A stretch of 64,000 bases of DNA, taken from Selenomonadaceae bacterium (GTDB taxonomy: Bacteria > Bacillota > Negativicutes > Selenomonadales > Selenomonadaceae). The notes below the pieces were generated by a model that searched no databases, had not been told where the DNA came from, and saw only the letters and a list, made by a program, of their open reading frames with translations. The DNA is taken from positions 1-64,000 of the forward strand of contig JAFXTD010000047.1 of NCBI GenBank assembly GCA_017535925.1. The letters run 5' to 3'. Every line of letters starts with the position of its first letter. Position 1 is the first letter of the stretch. A program made the position numbers and the translations under genes. Positions 50,904 through 58,549 of the stretch are shown here, in pieces.

Positions 50904-51908
50904 ATGAAGATTTTCAAACTCTTGCTTCTTCTGCCGATAATCGCGCTGTGCTTCGGTTGCGGCGGCGAAAATTCCCCGAATCAAGCAATACGTTTCGGGA
51001 CGGGCGGCACGGGCGGCATGTATTACGCTTACGGTTCAGAGTTGGCGAAACTCATTCAAGCCGAAGACAAAAATTATACCTTCGACGTGAAGACGACCGC
51101 AGGCTCCGCAGCCAACCTCAGGCTTTTGAGAGAAAAATTTCTCGACATTGCCATTGTTCAAAGCGACACGCTCTCAAACGCAATTAACGGACGCGGTGTC
51201 TTCGCGGCGGCAGGTCCCGGTGCAGGTTATGCGGCAGTTGCCGGGCTCTACACCGAAGCTTGCCAAATCGTCGTAGCAAAAGATTCAGCGATTATGGAAA
51301 TCGGCGACCTCGTCGGGAAAAAAGTTTCTGTCGGCGAACGCGAATCGGGCGTCCTCCAAAATGCCGAACAAATCCTCATGTCTCACGGCTTGACTTTTGA
51401 AATGATTGAGCCGCAATATCTTTCCTTCTCCGATGCCGCACAAGCCCTCGAACAAAATCAAATCGACGCATTCTTTATCACGGCGGGCGCACCCACTTCT
51501 TCAATCGCAGACCTCGCCGGCAAAAAAGAAATCAGAATTCTTTCAATCGCTCCCGACGTTCAAAACAATATGATGAAACTTTACAAGGGCTACACCCGTT
51601 GCATTATTCCCGCGAATACTTACAAAGGACAAACCGAAGACGTTCAGACTATCGGCGTTAAAGCTGTCTTGGTTGCAAGCACCGACTTGAAAGACGACAA
51701 AGTTTCTTTCCTCACAGAGTTTGTCCTCAAGAACGCAAAGAATCTTCCGCACAATACTTCCAACGCCGATTTAACCGTTGAATACGCTGTTGAAGATATT
51801 CCCGCAAGCTTTCATGCGGGCGCGGCGAAGTTTTACGATTCGCAGGGCGTGAAAGTCAACGTCTACGACGGGAAATCGGGTGAAACTGTCAAAGCAAGTC
51901 AAGATTAA
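50904..51908 (+). CDS. TAXI-family solute receptor, lipoprotein form
   Basis: A 334-residue substrate-binding protein. The lipobox is LCFGCG (acylated Cys about residue 19). The mature part starts IRFGTGGTGGMYYAYGSELAKLI, the TAXI signature; TTAGSAANLRLL, ADIAIVQSD-like DIAIVQSDTL and the C-terminal AKNLPHNTSNADL are also family-like. TAXI receptors bind organic acids such as glutamate or 2-oxoglutarate and normally serve TRAP permeases. Here it is followed, 14 bases later, by gltS rather than a TRAP permease. AAGGAGG precedes its ATG. Confidence 0.9.
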   Translation: MKIFKLLLLLPIIALCFGCGGENSPNQAIRFGTGGTGGMYYAYGSELAKLIQAEDKNYTFDVKTTAGSAANLRLLREKFLDIAIVQSDTLSNAINGRGVFAAAGPGAGYAAVAGLYTEACQIVVAKDSAIMEIGDLVGKKVSVGERESGVLQNAEQILMSHGLTFEMIEPQYLSFSDAAQALEQNQIDAFFITAGAPTSSIADLAGKKEIRILSIAPDVQNNMMKLYKGYTRCIIPANTYKGQTEDVQTIGVKAVLVASTDLKDDKVSFLTEFVLKNAKNLPHNTSNADLTVEYAVEDIPASFHAGAAKFYDSQGVKVNVYDGKSGETVKASQD

Positions 51909-51922
51909 CGGGAGGTGATTTT

Positions 51923-53113
51923 ATGTACACGATTGAATTCAACATGTACCAAACGCTGGCGGTCGCGGTCGTCATGCTTTACGTCGGCACCATGCTCAAA
52001 CGTCGAATCCAATTCCTCGAAACTTTTTGCATACCGTCGCCCGTTGTCGGCGGCTTGCTTTTCGCCATAATCAGTTGCATTCTTTACGTTTCGGGAGTCG
52101 TCGGCTTTGCTTTTGACGAGACGCTCAAGACGGTTTGCATGGTTGCCTTCTTCACGTCGGTCGGCTTTCAAGCAAACATAAAAGTTTTGAAGAGCGGCGG
52201 CACGGCTTTGGTTATTTTTCTCGGCTGTGTCTGCGCGCTGATTGTCTGTCAAAACTTTTTGGCAGTTGCTCTTTCCGGCGTCTTGAATATCAGCCCGTTT
52301 ATCGGTTTGTGCACCGGCTCAATCTCAATGGTCGGCGGTCACGGCACGGCGGGAGCGTTCGGTCCTGTCCTTGAAGACTTGGGACTTGTCGGCGCAACGA
52401 CTCTTTGCACGGCGGCTGCGACTTTCGGTTTGGTTGCAGGTTCATTGATGGGCGGCCCGCTCGGTCGTCGTTTGATTCTCGGCAAAGATTTGCTAAAGAC
52501 AGCTGTTAAAGCCGATGAAACTCCGCTTGTCGAAGAAGAAAAGAAACATGAACGCTCCGTGAGCATGTACGCGCCCGCCGCTTATCAACTGGCTATCGCA
52601 ATGGGCTTGGGCACCGTCGTTTCAATGCTGCTTTCCAAAACCGGCATGACTTTCCCGATTTATATCGGCGCAATGATTGTCGCGGCGATTATGCGCAACT
52701 GGAGCGAATTCACCAATTCTTTCACGGTTCATATCGGCGAAATTAACGACATCGGCGGCATATGCTTATCATTGTTCTTGGGCATTGCAATGATAACTTT
52801 GAAACTTTGGCAACTGGCGGAACTTGCTTTGCCTCTGGTCGTCTTGCTTGTCGGGCAAACGCTGTTAATGTTCCTGTTCGCGTACTTTATAATTTTCAAT
52901 GTACTCGGCAGAGATTACGACGCGGCAATTTTATCGGCGGGCTCTTGCGGCTTCGGCATGGGCGCAACTCCCAACGCTATGGCAAACATGCAAGTTCTCA
53001 CAAGCAAATTCGCGCCCTCCGTCAAAGCTTATATCCTCGTCCCGATTGTCGGTTCCATGTTCGCCGATTTTATCAACAGCTTGACGATTACATTTTTCAT
53101 AAACTTTATTTAA
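51923..53113 (+). CDS. gltS: Sodium/glutamate symporter GltS
   Basis: A 396-residue inner-membrane symporter with about ten helices in two inverted halves. GSISMVGGHGTAGAFGPVLEDLG and GSCGFGMGATPNAMANMQ are the two conserved re-entrant-loop motifs. Central hydrophilic loop ETPLVEEEKKHER. Imports glutamate with Na+. GGGAGGTGA precedes the ATG. Being in a transcription unit with a TAXI receptor is unusual and suggests receptor-assisted uptake. Confidence 0.93.
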   Translation: MYTIEFNMYQTLAVAVVMLYVGTMLKRRIQFLETFCIPSPVVGGLLFAIISCILYVSGVVGFAFDETLKTVCMVAFFTSVGFQANIKVLKSGGTALVIFLGCVCALIVCQNFLAVALSGVLNISPFIGLCTGSISMVGGHGTAGAFGPVLEDLGLVGATTLCTAAATFGLVAGSLMGGPLGRRLILGKDLLKTAVKADETPLVEEEKKHERSVSMYAPAAYQLAIAMGLGTVVSMLLSKTGMTFPIYIGAMIVAAIMRNWSEFTNSFTVHIGEINDIGGICLSLFLGIAMITLKLWQLAELALPLVVLLVGQTLLMFLFAYFIIFNVLGRDYDAAILSAGSCGFGMGATPNAMANMQVLTSKFAPSVKAYILVPIVGSMFADFINSLTITFFINFI

Positions 53114-53131
53114 GGAAGGAAGTCTTACAAA

Positions 53132-53356
53132 TTGTTTGATAGAGGAATTACCAACGCGCAATTTAATTCACACCTTGAGACGATTGCCAAACTTATCGAG
53201 GCGGATGCAAAGACCGTCGAGGAAGCGGCTCAAATCGTTCGCGACGCCAAAATCGATACCGCTAAAGAAGAGCATGTTAATATGGCGTTGAATTTCGCGG
53301 CGGAAAATCTTGCTTTGCCCGAAGTTCACGTCGAGGAAAAACACACGTCCGATTAA
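53132..53356 (+). CDS. Small acidic helical protein downstream of gltS, unknown
   Basis: A 74-residue soluble protein. TTG start after AAGGAAG. It is largely predicted helical (HLETIAKLIEADAKTVEEAAQIVRDAK, then VNMALNFAAENLALPEV) with no membrane segment and no Cys. It ends before a strong terminator, so TAXI-gltS-this gene form one operon. It could be an accessory or regulatory subunit of the transporter (inference). Confidence 0.6.
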   Translation: MFDRGITNAQFNSHLETIAKLIEADAKTVEEAAQIVRDAKIDTAKEEHVNMALNFAAENLALPEVHVEEKHTSD

Positions 53357-53394
53357 CCGACTCAATCGAAATCTTATAAGACGCAAAAAAAAAA

Positions 53395-53420
53395 TCGCCC
53401 CTCAAAATTTTGAGAGGCGA
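53395..53420. terminator. Bidirectional terminator between the gltS operon and nrfA
   Basis: TCGCC-CTCAAAATTTTGAG-GGCGA stem with an A-run before and TAATTTTTTTT after. Confidence 0.9.
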
Positions 53421-53441
53421 TAATTTTTTTTCGTTTAAATT

Positions 53442-54833
53442 TTATTGAGCGGGTGCAGGTTGAGCAGGAGGAGCCATGCCGGGCTTAATCGCGTCGTCGA
53501 ACTTTGTATCCGTGAAAGGTTCCGTCGGCATTGCTTCAATCGCAAGCTGTCCGCCTTTGACTGCGGCGGTTGCAGATTCGATAGCCCTGTGCGCCGCGTC
53601 AATCGAAATTCCCAGAGACTTCATGCACTTATCGGGATTATGGAAGCCCATTGCACTTTCGGCACTGACCCAATCCCAATACCATTGCGCCTCGCGGACG
53701 AGTTGACGAGCTTCGGCAAGTTGTTCGTCGGTCGCGCCTGCAAGGTGAGCGGCTTTGATAACTTTGTGAGCACGAGCCGTCGTCTGTCCTGCCATGCGCA
53801 AAAGTTTGAAAGTGTTGTCGTTAATCGTCTGCACTCGGTGCAACATCGTCTCATAAGATTCGTCGTGGCATTTCGCGCAACCGGTATCGTAATGTTTAAG
53901 CGGATTCGTCATGTAATGCGAAGTATATTTTTGTCCGTCCTTGCGCGTGTAAGGCATGTGGCAATCGACGCAGGTAACGCCGTTGAGCGCGTGAACAGAA
54001 TCCGTCCAAACTTCAAAGTCGGGGTGCTGAACTTTCAACATCGCGGCACCGCTGTCCGGGTGAATCCAGTCGGCGTCAAATTTCGGGTCGTGACCGTCAT
54101 GATAATATTTCCATTCTTCTTCGGGTCCGAGACCGTTTGCGAACGGCATATGAACGCGACCGTCTTCCTTCTTCTTGAAATAATATTCGTTGTGGCATTG
54201 ACCGCAAACATAAGCGCGCATTTCATTGTGAGACGCCTTTGAAACGTCGATACCCAGTTCCGCCATCGATTCGACAAAACCTTGATTGTAAATTCTAAGT
54301 TTCATGGTGTCGGGGTCGTGGCAAGTGGAGCAACCGAACCATTCATCATCTTTAATCGGCGCGGCAATTTCGTCAAACGGCTTGGAGGCAAATTCCCAAC
54401 CGCTTTCCTTGAAGTAAACGTCGTACATGTAGGAGCCTTTGCAGACAATGCAGGAGCCGAGCTGACCGGGGCGGCGTTTCGAATTTAAAATATCTTCGCC
54501 GGCGTACCAGTGCCCTCTGTCGTCGTCGTATTGAATTGAGAATTTGTAGCCTTTGAACAACTCAATCTGTTCGGGCTGTTCGGTTAAGTGGGAATAAGCG
54601 TCCGCGCCGCCGAAACCTGTCGGGCTGGGCGATTTGTCCATTGTCATTTTGTAGGATTCAAATTGCAACGGATAAGCTTTTGCGTAGCCCATGCGCGTTA
54701 ATTTTTGGTCTTCGGGAATTGTCGCCAATTCAAATTTTGTGGCGGGTTTGGCAATGACTCGCGTAAACAGCAAGCCGAAAAATGCCACGCACAAGACCAA
54801 TGCGCCCGCGATACATTTTTGCATCTTACTCAA
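53442..54833 (-). CDS. nrfA: Ammonia-forming cytochrome c nitrite reductase NrfA
   Basis: Pentaheme periplasmic enzyme reducing nitrite to ammonium with six electrons. About 463 residues. The unusual Lys-ligated active-site heme site CIVCK is present, with four normal sites CSTCH, CGQCH, CVDCH and CAKCH. An N-terminal signal-anchor (KCIAGALVLCVAFFGLLF) exports it. The C-terminus carries an Ala/Pro-rich tail. TTG 54833 lies eight bases after AAGGAGG and overlaps the nrfH stop by eight bases; the longer reading frame to 54872 is unsupported. Electrons come from NrfH. Confidence 0.96.
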   Translation of the reverse strand: MSKMQKCIAGALVLCVAFFGLLFTRVIAKPATKFELATIPEDQKLTRMGYAKAYPLQFESYKMTMDKSPSPTGFGGADAYSHLTEQPEQIELFKGYKFSIQYDDDRGHWYAGEDILNSKRRPGQLGSCIVCKGSYMYDVYFKESGWEFASKPFDEIAAPIKDDEWFGCSTCHDPDTMKLRIYNQGFVESMAELGIDVSKASHNEMRAYVCGQCHNEYYFKKKEDGRVHMPFANGLGPEEEWKYYHDGHDPKFDADWIHPDSGAAMLKVQHPDFEVWTDSVHALNGVTCVDCHMPYTRKDGQKYTSHYMTNPLKHYDTGCAKCHDESYETMLHRVQTINDNTFKLLRMAGQTTARAHKVIKAAHLAGATDEQLAEARQLVREAQWYWDWVSAESAMGFHNPDKCMKSLGISIDAAHRAIESATAAVKGGQLAIEAMPTEPFTDTKFDDAIKPGMAPPAQPAPAQ

Positions 54834-55305
54834 CTGTAATACCTCCTTCCAAGTGATTCGCGCCGTGCGCAACTTTGCTGTGGCACTTCAAGCAATCGTT
54901 TTGAGTTCCTTCGGGCGCGGTTTCGACATAAGACATTGTTGCTCCGTGGCAACGAACGCAGTTTTCGGCAACCATCTTGCGAGCGTCCGCGTCGAGTTTG
55001 ATTCGTTCGGGGTAGTCGCGCATCATTTCATGATACATATCGACCATACCCGTGCGTCCTTTTTCGAACAGGTAGTGCGCGGTGTTGTCGTGCGGCAAGT
55101 GGCATTCGACGCAATCTTGGTTCCTGTGGACAGACATTTCGAACGTTGCCGCCTCGTGTTTCATTGAGTGGCATTGTCCGCAGAAAGTTTTTGTGCCGCT
55201 CGCGTGCAGTGCGCCCATGCCGACGCCGACTGCCAGCACTCCGACGATAAAGCCGCCCGCCAGACATTTCAGCGTGTGCTTTTCAAGTAAATTTTTTAAA
55301 CACAT
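54826..55305 (-). CDS. nrfH: Tetraheme cytochrome c NrfH
   Basis: Membrane-anchored NapC/NirT-family quinol dehydrogenase that feeds NrfA. 159 residues: basic N-terminus, one membrane helix (LAGGFIVGVLAVGVGMGAL), then four heme motifs CGQCH (followed by SMKH, where NrfH has its Met-ligated heme), CVECH, CVRCH and CLKCH. ATG 55305 follows AAGGAGG; the open frame extends upstream into a repeat, which is not part of the protein. Operon nrfHA. Confidence 0.95.
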   Translation of the reverse strand: MCLKNLLEKHTLKCLAGGFIVGVLAVGVGMGALHASGTKTFCGQCHSMKHEAATFEMSVHRNQDCVECHLPHDNTAHYLFEKGRTGMVDMYHEMMRDYPERIKLDADARKMVAENCVRCHGATMSYVETAPEGTQNDCLKCHSKVAHGANHLEGGITVE

Positions 55306-55344
55306 CTCGTTACCTCCTTTCAAAAATTTTTTATCGCATGTTCC

Positions 55345-55620
55345 GTTTTCTTTCCCCCGTCTTTGCCAAAGAGTGGGCACGCAGAACCGGCTGTCGCAGT
55401 TCGAATTCCTCACTTCGATTGAGCGTTTAATGATTTTTATTTTTTTCTTCTACTTTTTCTTTGCGCACCCAAAGAAAAAGTAGCAAAAAGAAAGGGTGCC
55501 TCGCAGGGGCGTTTATGTCCGCTGATTTTGTTCGTGAATAAATTTTGGTTGGTTGCCGCCGACGGTATTTGCATCACGCAAATGCGTCGGCGGGGGAGCC
55601 GTCATCCATGACGGCTCCCA
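55345..55620. repeat. Family-2 intergenic element (copy 2)
   Basis: Same start as the 45.0 kb copy (TTTTCTTTCCCCCGTCTTTG and GCCAAAGAGTGGGCACGCAGAA). It then has a TACTTTTTCTTTGCG / CCCAAAGAAAAAGTAG inverted repeat, GGGTGCCTCGCAGGGGCG and a GACGGTATTTGCATC / ATGCGTCGGCG inverted repeat. It ends in the perfect palindrome GGGAGCCGTCAT-CC-ATGACGGCTCCC. It separates ccmF from nrfH; any nrfHA promoter would lie in or next to it. Confidence 0.78.
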
Positions 55621-55630
55621 ATTCGTGACT

Positions 55631-57577
55631 TCAAAATTTTTTTATCGATACAAGAGTTCCCAAGCAGATTGTCGTGACGCTCAACCACAAAAGCCAAATG
55701 TAAGGTTTGGTTGAGACAGTCGCGGTTATCGGCATTGAAGAAAGTTTTTCCAGCGTCGGCAAAATTTCAAGGCGTGCTTTTTCCAAGTCGCCCGATATTC
55801 CCGTCAAACGAATGCGCCGCCGTCCGTTGAAGACTTCAATCGCCGTCGAAGAGCCGCCGTCGGGCGTGACGATTATCAGCGGGTGAATTACTTCTTCAAC
55901 TTCGCCGTCGGTTATCGTGATTGCCGCCGTCGCTTGAATCGGATTATTGTTTTCGTCGCGGTCAATGTGCGCGTCCTCGAAAATGTAGCCGAGTTCGCCG
56001 TCCATTGCGAAAAGATTTTTTGTGAGGAGCAATTCTTGAACGCTGTCGATTTTCGGGGCGTGAGGCGCAATGTAAACGTCGCCCGAAAAATTTTTCAAGA
56101 TAGCCGGTTCACGAGCCGCGTCCTCGCCGTTGCCGCGAAGTTTCGTCAAAGCTCTGACCGCCTCGCCGTCGACCGTGTAGACGTAAAATTTTCTGTGCTC
56201 CGCCTCTTGAAAGACTTGCCCCTCGTAAATGACTTCGTGACCTGCGATTGAAACTTTGGCTCGCGGTTGAAATTCTTGTGTGACGGTTTCGCCTTGTGAA
56301 GAAATTACAATCGCCGCCAACATCATAAGAAAGCCGACGTGTGAAATTTTTCCGCCGAGACTTATCATTCGCGAAAATTTTACAAAGACGAAAATCATCA
56401 GCGCGGCTAAAGTCAAAGCAATCGGCGCGGTGCTCTTGACGTAAAAATCTGTGTCGACCGAAGCTGCCTCTCCGAAGAGTTGACTCAACAACGGCATGGA
56501 CATTCCTATCCAGACAATCGCCGCGAGGAAAATTATCAGCAGGCAACTCAACAGGATTATGAACGCCGCCTCGCCGTGAGTGTCGTACATTTTGCCTTGA
56601 GGAAGTTCTTTTGCCTTGACGAAAATTATTGCAAGCCCGCCGATTAATACGAGGGCATTTGCCAACGCGATTGATAAGCCGATATTTGAGCCGGCGAACG
56701 AGTGCACCGAGAAGTCTCCCAAAATTCCCGACCGCGTTAAAAATGTTCCGTAGATGACAAGCGCGTAGGTGAAGGTTGCCGCCACATGAGCCACGCTCAA
56801 CACGGCGGATTTTTTTCGTGCGAGGTTTATCAAGTGCAAGAGGACTGCCGCCAAAAGCCAAGGAACCAACGAAGAATTTTCAACGGGATCCCAACCCCAA
56901 TAGCCGCCCCAGCCCAAAACTTTGTAAGCCCAATAGCCGCCGATAAAAATTCCCGCGCCGAGAAAACTCCATGCGAGGAGCGTCCACTTGCGAGCTTCTT
57001 CAAGCCAAACTTTCGATGATGCCTCCGTCAAAAGACTTCCCAAGCTCAATGCGAACGGCACTGCCAAAAGCGCGTAGCCGACGAAGATTATCGGCGGGTG
57101 AATTGCCATCCAAAAATCTTGCAACAGAGGATTGAGTCCGACGCCTTCAAAAACTTGCGCGGGGTTTTCGGCAAAAGGTGACTTCGCCAAGACGAGCAAG
57201 ACCAACACGCTTTGCAAGAGGAAATAAATTCCCAACGCCGCCGCTTGAGTTCGTCTGAAGGTCAAGACCGCGCCGGCTATCGCGTGAACCAAAAGCCACA
57301 ACAGGAACGAGCCTTGTTGCCCCGCCCAGAACGCCGAAATTTTATACACGGTCGGCATTGTGCTTGAGGAATAAGCTGCGACGTATTCAACGCTGAAATC
57401 GTTTTCAAAGATCAGAATCCACAGCAACAGACTTGCCGCGAGGATAAAGCCGGTCGAGACCGCCGCGCAGATTTTTACGAGCCGAGCCGACGGAATTTTT
57501 TGCGCGAAACAAATTGTCATCACTGCAAGAGCCGCCGTCAGTCCGCCGCCCAAAAATAAATTTCCCGTCAATAACAT
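55631..57577 (-). CDS. ccmF: Cytochrome c heme lyase, CcmF/NrfE family
   Basis: A 648-residue membrane protein with about 15 helices. It carries the heme-handling WWD motif (GWGGYWGWDPVENSSLVPWL at about 225-245), flanked by conserved His (WMAIHPPIIFVGYA), and a large periplasmic C-terminal domain before a last helix. It transfers heme from CcmE to apocytochromes such as NrfH and NrfA encoded downstream on the same strand. ATG 57577 is only one base from the AAGGGGG box; TTG 57571 would be better spaced. Only 11 bases separate it from ccmE. Confidence 0.92.
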   Translation of the reverse strand: MLLTGNLFLGGGLTAALAVMTICFAQKIPSARLVKICAAVSTGFILAASLLLWILIFENDFSVEYVAAYSSSTMPTVYKISAFWAGQQGSFLLWLLVHAIAGAVLTFRRTQAAALGIYFLLQSVLVLLVLAKSPFAENPAQVFEGVGLNPLLQDFWMAIHPPIIFVGYALLAVPFALSLGSLLTEASSKVWLEEARKWTLLAWSFLGAGIFIGGYWAYKVLGWGGYWGWDPVENSSLVPWLLAAVLLHLINLARKKSAVLSVAHVAATFTYALVIYGTFLTRSGILGDFSVHSFAGSNIGLSIALANALVLIGGLAIIFVKAKELPQGKMYDTHGEAAFIILLSCLLIIFLAAIVWIGMSMPLLSQLFGEAASVDTDFYVKSTAPIALTLAALMIFVFVKFSRMISLGGKISHVGFLMMLAAIVISSQGETVTQEFQPRAKVSIAGHEVIYEGQVFQEAEHRKFYVYTVDGEAVRALTKLRGNGEDAAREPAILKNFSGDVYIAPHAPKIDSVQELLLTKNLFAMDGELGYIFEDAHIDRDENNNPIQATAAITITDGEVEEVIHPLIIVTPDGGSSTAIEVFNGRRRIRLTGISGDLEKARLEILPTLEKLSSMPITATVSTKPYIWLLWLSVTTICLGTLVSIKKF

Positions 57578-57588
57578 TCCCCCTTAAA

Positions 57589-57963
57589 TCAAGCTTGGGG
57601 TTTCTGCCCTTCATACTTCGACGGACATTTGATTAAAAGTTTCTTTGCGTGAAAACTTTCGTCAGCCGCCTCGTACTTGCCGATTGCAACGATATGATAC
57701 GCCTCGTCGAATTGGTCGGGCTTGATACCGTCCAACTTGACGCGCATGGTTTCACCCGTCTCCTCGTCTTGGAGGCTGAAAGTGAATTCGTCGCAAGTCT
57801 GTTGAGGGGTAAAATTTTTATCGAGCAGACCTTTGACTTGCACACTTTTTGAAGACGCACGCGCCTCGGCAATCGTGACGTAGGGCGTGACGCTTTCGGC
57901 GAGGTTGAATCCCGCGTAGCCGACAAAGCCGACAAGCAGGACAATCAAAAAAATTTTTCGCAC
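57589..57963 (-). CDS. ccmE: Heme chaperone CcmE, CxxxY type
   Basis: A 124-residue periplasmic heme carrier, GTG start with GGAGG eight bases upstream. An N-terminal anchor (residues 4-20) is followed by an OB-fold domain (SVQVKGLLDKN, FTFSLQDEETGETMRVKLDGIKPDQF, HIVAIGKYEA). At the heme attachment place it has CPSKY (Cys113, Tyr117) instead of the usual HxxxY. CcmE proteins with CxxxY are known in sulfate reducers and archaea and are associated with a modified system I. CcmF follows; other ccm genes are not in the window. Confidence 0.88.
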   Translation of the reverse strand: MRKIFLIVLLVGFVGYAGFNLAESVTPYVTIAEARASSKSVQVKGLLDKNFTPQQTCDEFTFSLQDEETGETMRVKLDGIKPDQFDEAYHIVAIGKYEAADESFHAKKLLIKCPSKYEGQKPQA

Positions 57964-58054
57964 AAGTGCCGCCTCCTCCGATAAATTTTGCTGATTATAT
58001 CATTGAAAATTTTTGCGTGCCGTTGCATGAGCAACGAAGCTTCTGTAAAAAAAT

Positions 58055-58092
58055 TACCGGACATTCAATCACTCGTCCGGTAAAATTTTTTG
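58055..58092. terminator. Strong stem-loop with T-run in the vsr leader
   Basis: TACCGGAC / GTCCGGTA with a 12-base loop, then AAATTTTTTT on the plus strand and an A-run before it. It lies directly in front of the vsr RBS. A smaller CGTTGC-ATGA-GCAACG hairpin is at 58021-58036. It may insulate the island from ccmE, or attenuate it. Confidence 0.65.
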
Positions 58093-58108
58093 CAAAGGAG
58101 CTGATTTT

Positions 58109-58549
58109 ATGGACAGACTTACTCCCGCTCAACGGCGCAAGAACATGCAACACGTTCGCAACAAAGATTCGCAGATTGAATTAAAATTGCGGCGGGCACT
58201 GTGGCAGGCGGGCTTCCGCTATCGAAAAAATGTTCGCAAAGTTTTCGGCTGCCCCGACGTGGTTTTTCTGCGCTTGAAGATTGCCGTTTTCTGCGATTCG
58301 GAATTTTGGCACGGCTACGATTGGGAAAATCGCAAGCACGATTTCAAAAGCCGGCAAGAATTTTGGATACCGAAGATTGAACGCAACATGGCTCGTGACC
58401 GCGAAGTCAACGAACACTTGGCGGCGGAAGGCTGGACGGTTTTGCGTTTCTTCGGCAAGGAAATAAAAAATAACGTCGAGGGTTGCGTTCGGATTATCGC
58501 GGAGACCATCGCTCAAAAAAAATCGGAGGCGGGCAAGTGTACAAGATGA
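58109..58549 (+). CDS. vsr: Very short patch repair endonuclease (Vsr)
   Basis: A 146-residue nicking enzyme that repairs T:G mismatches arising when 5-methylcytosine deaminates. MDRLTPAQRRKNMQHVRNKDSQIELKLRRALW is the Vsr N-terminus; the catalytic core is FGCPDVVFLRLKIAVFCDSEFWHGYDW, which retains the acidic residues of the fold, followed by RNMARDREV. AAGGAG precedes the ATG. It overlaps the cytosine methyltransferase gene by 13 bases, matching its job of repairing that enzyme's by-products. Confidence 0.93.
   Translation: MDRLTPAQRRKNMQHVRNKDSQIELKLRRALWQAGFRYRKNVRKVFGCPDVVFLRLKIAVFCDSEFWHGYDWENRKHDFKSRQEFWIPKIERNMARDREVNEHLAAEGWTVLRFFGKEIKNNVEGCVRIIAETIAQKKSEAGKCTR

Noticed and set aside
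55306-55413. Upstream extension of nrfH
   Set aside because: The extra residues come from the family-2 repeat; AAGGAGG and family length place the start at 55305.
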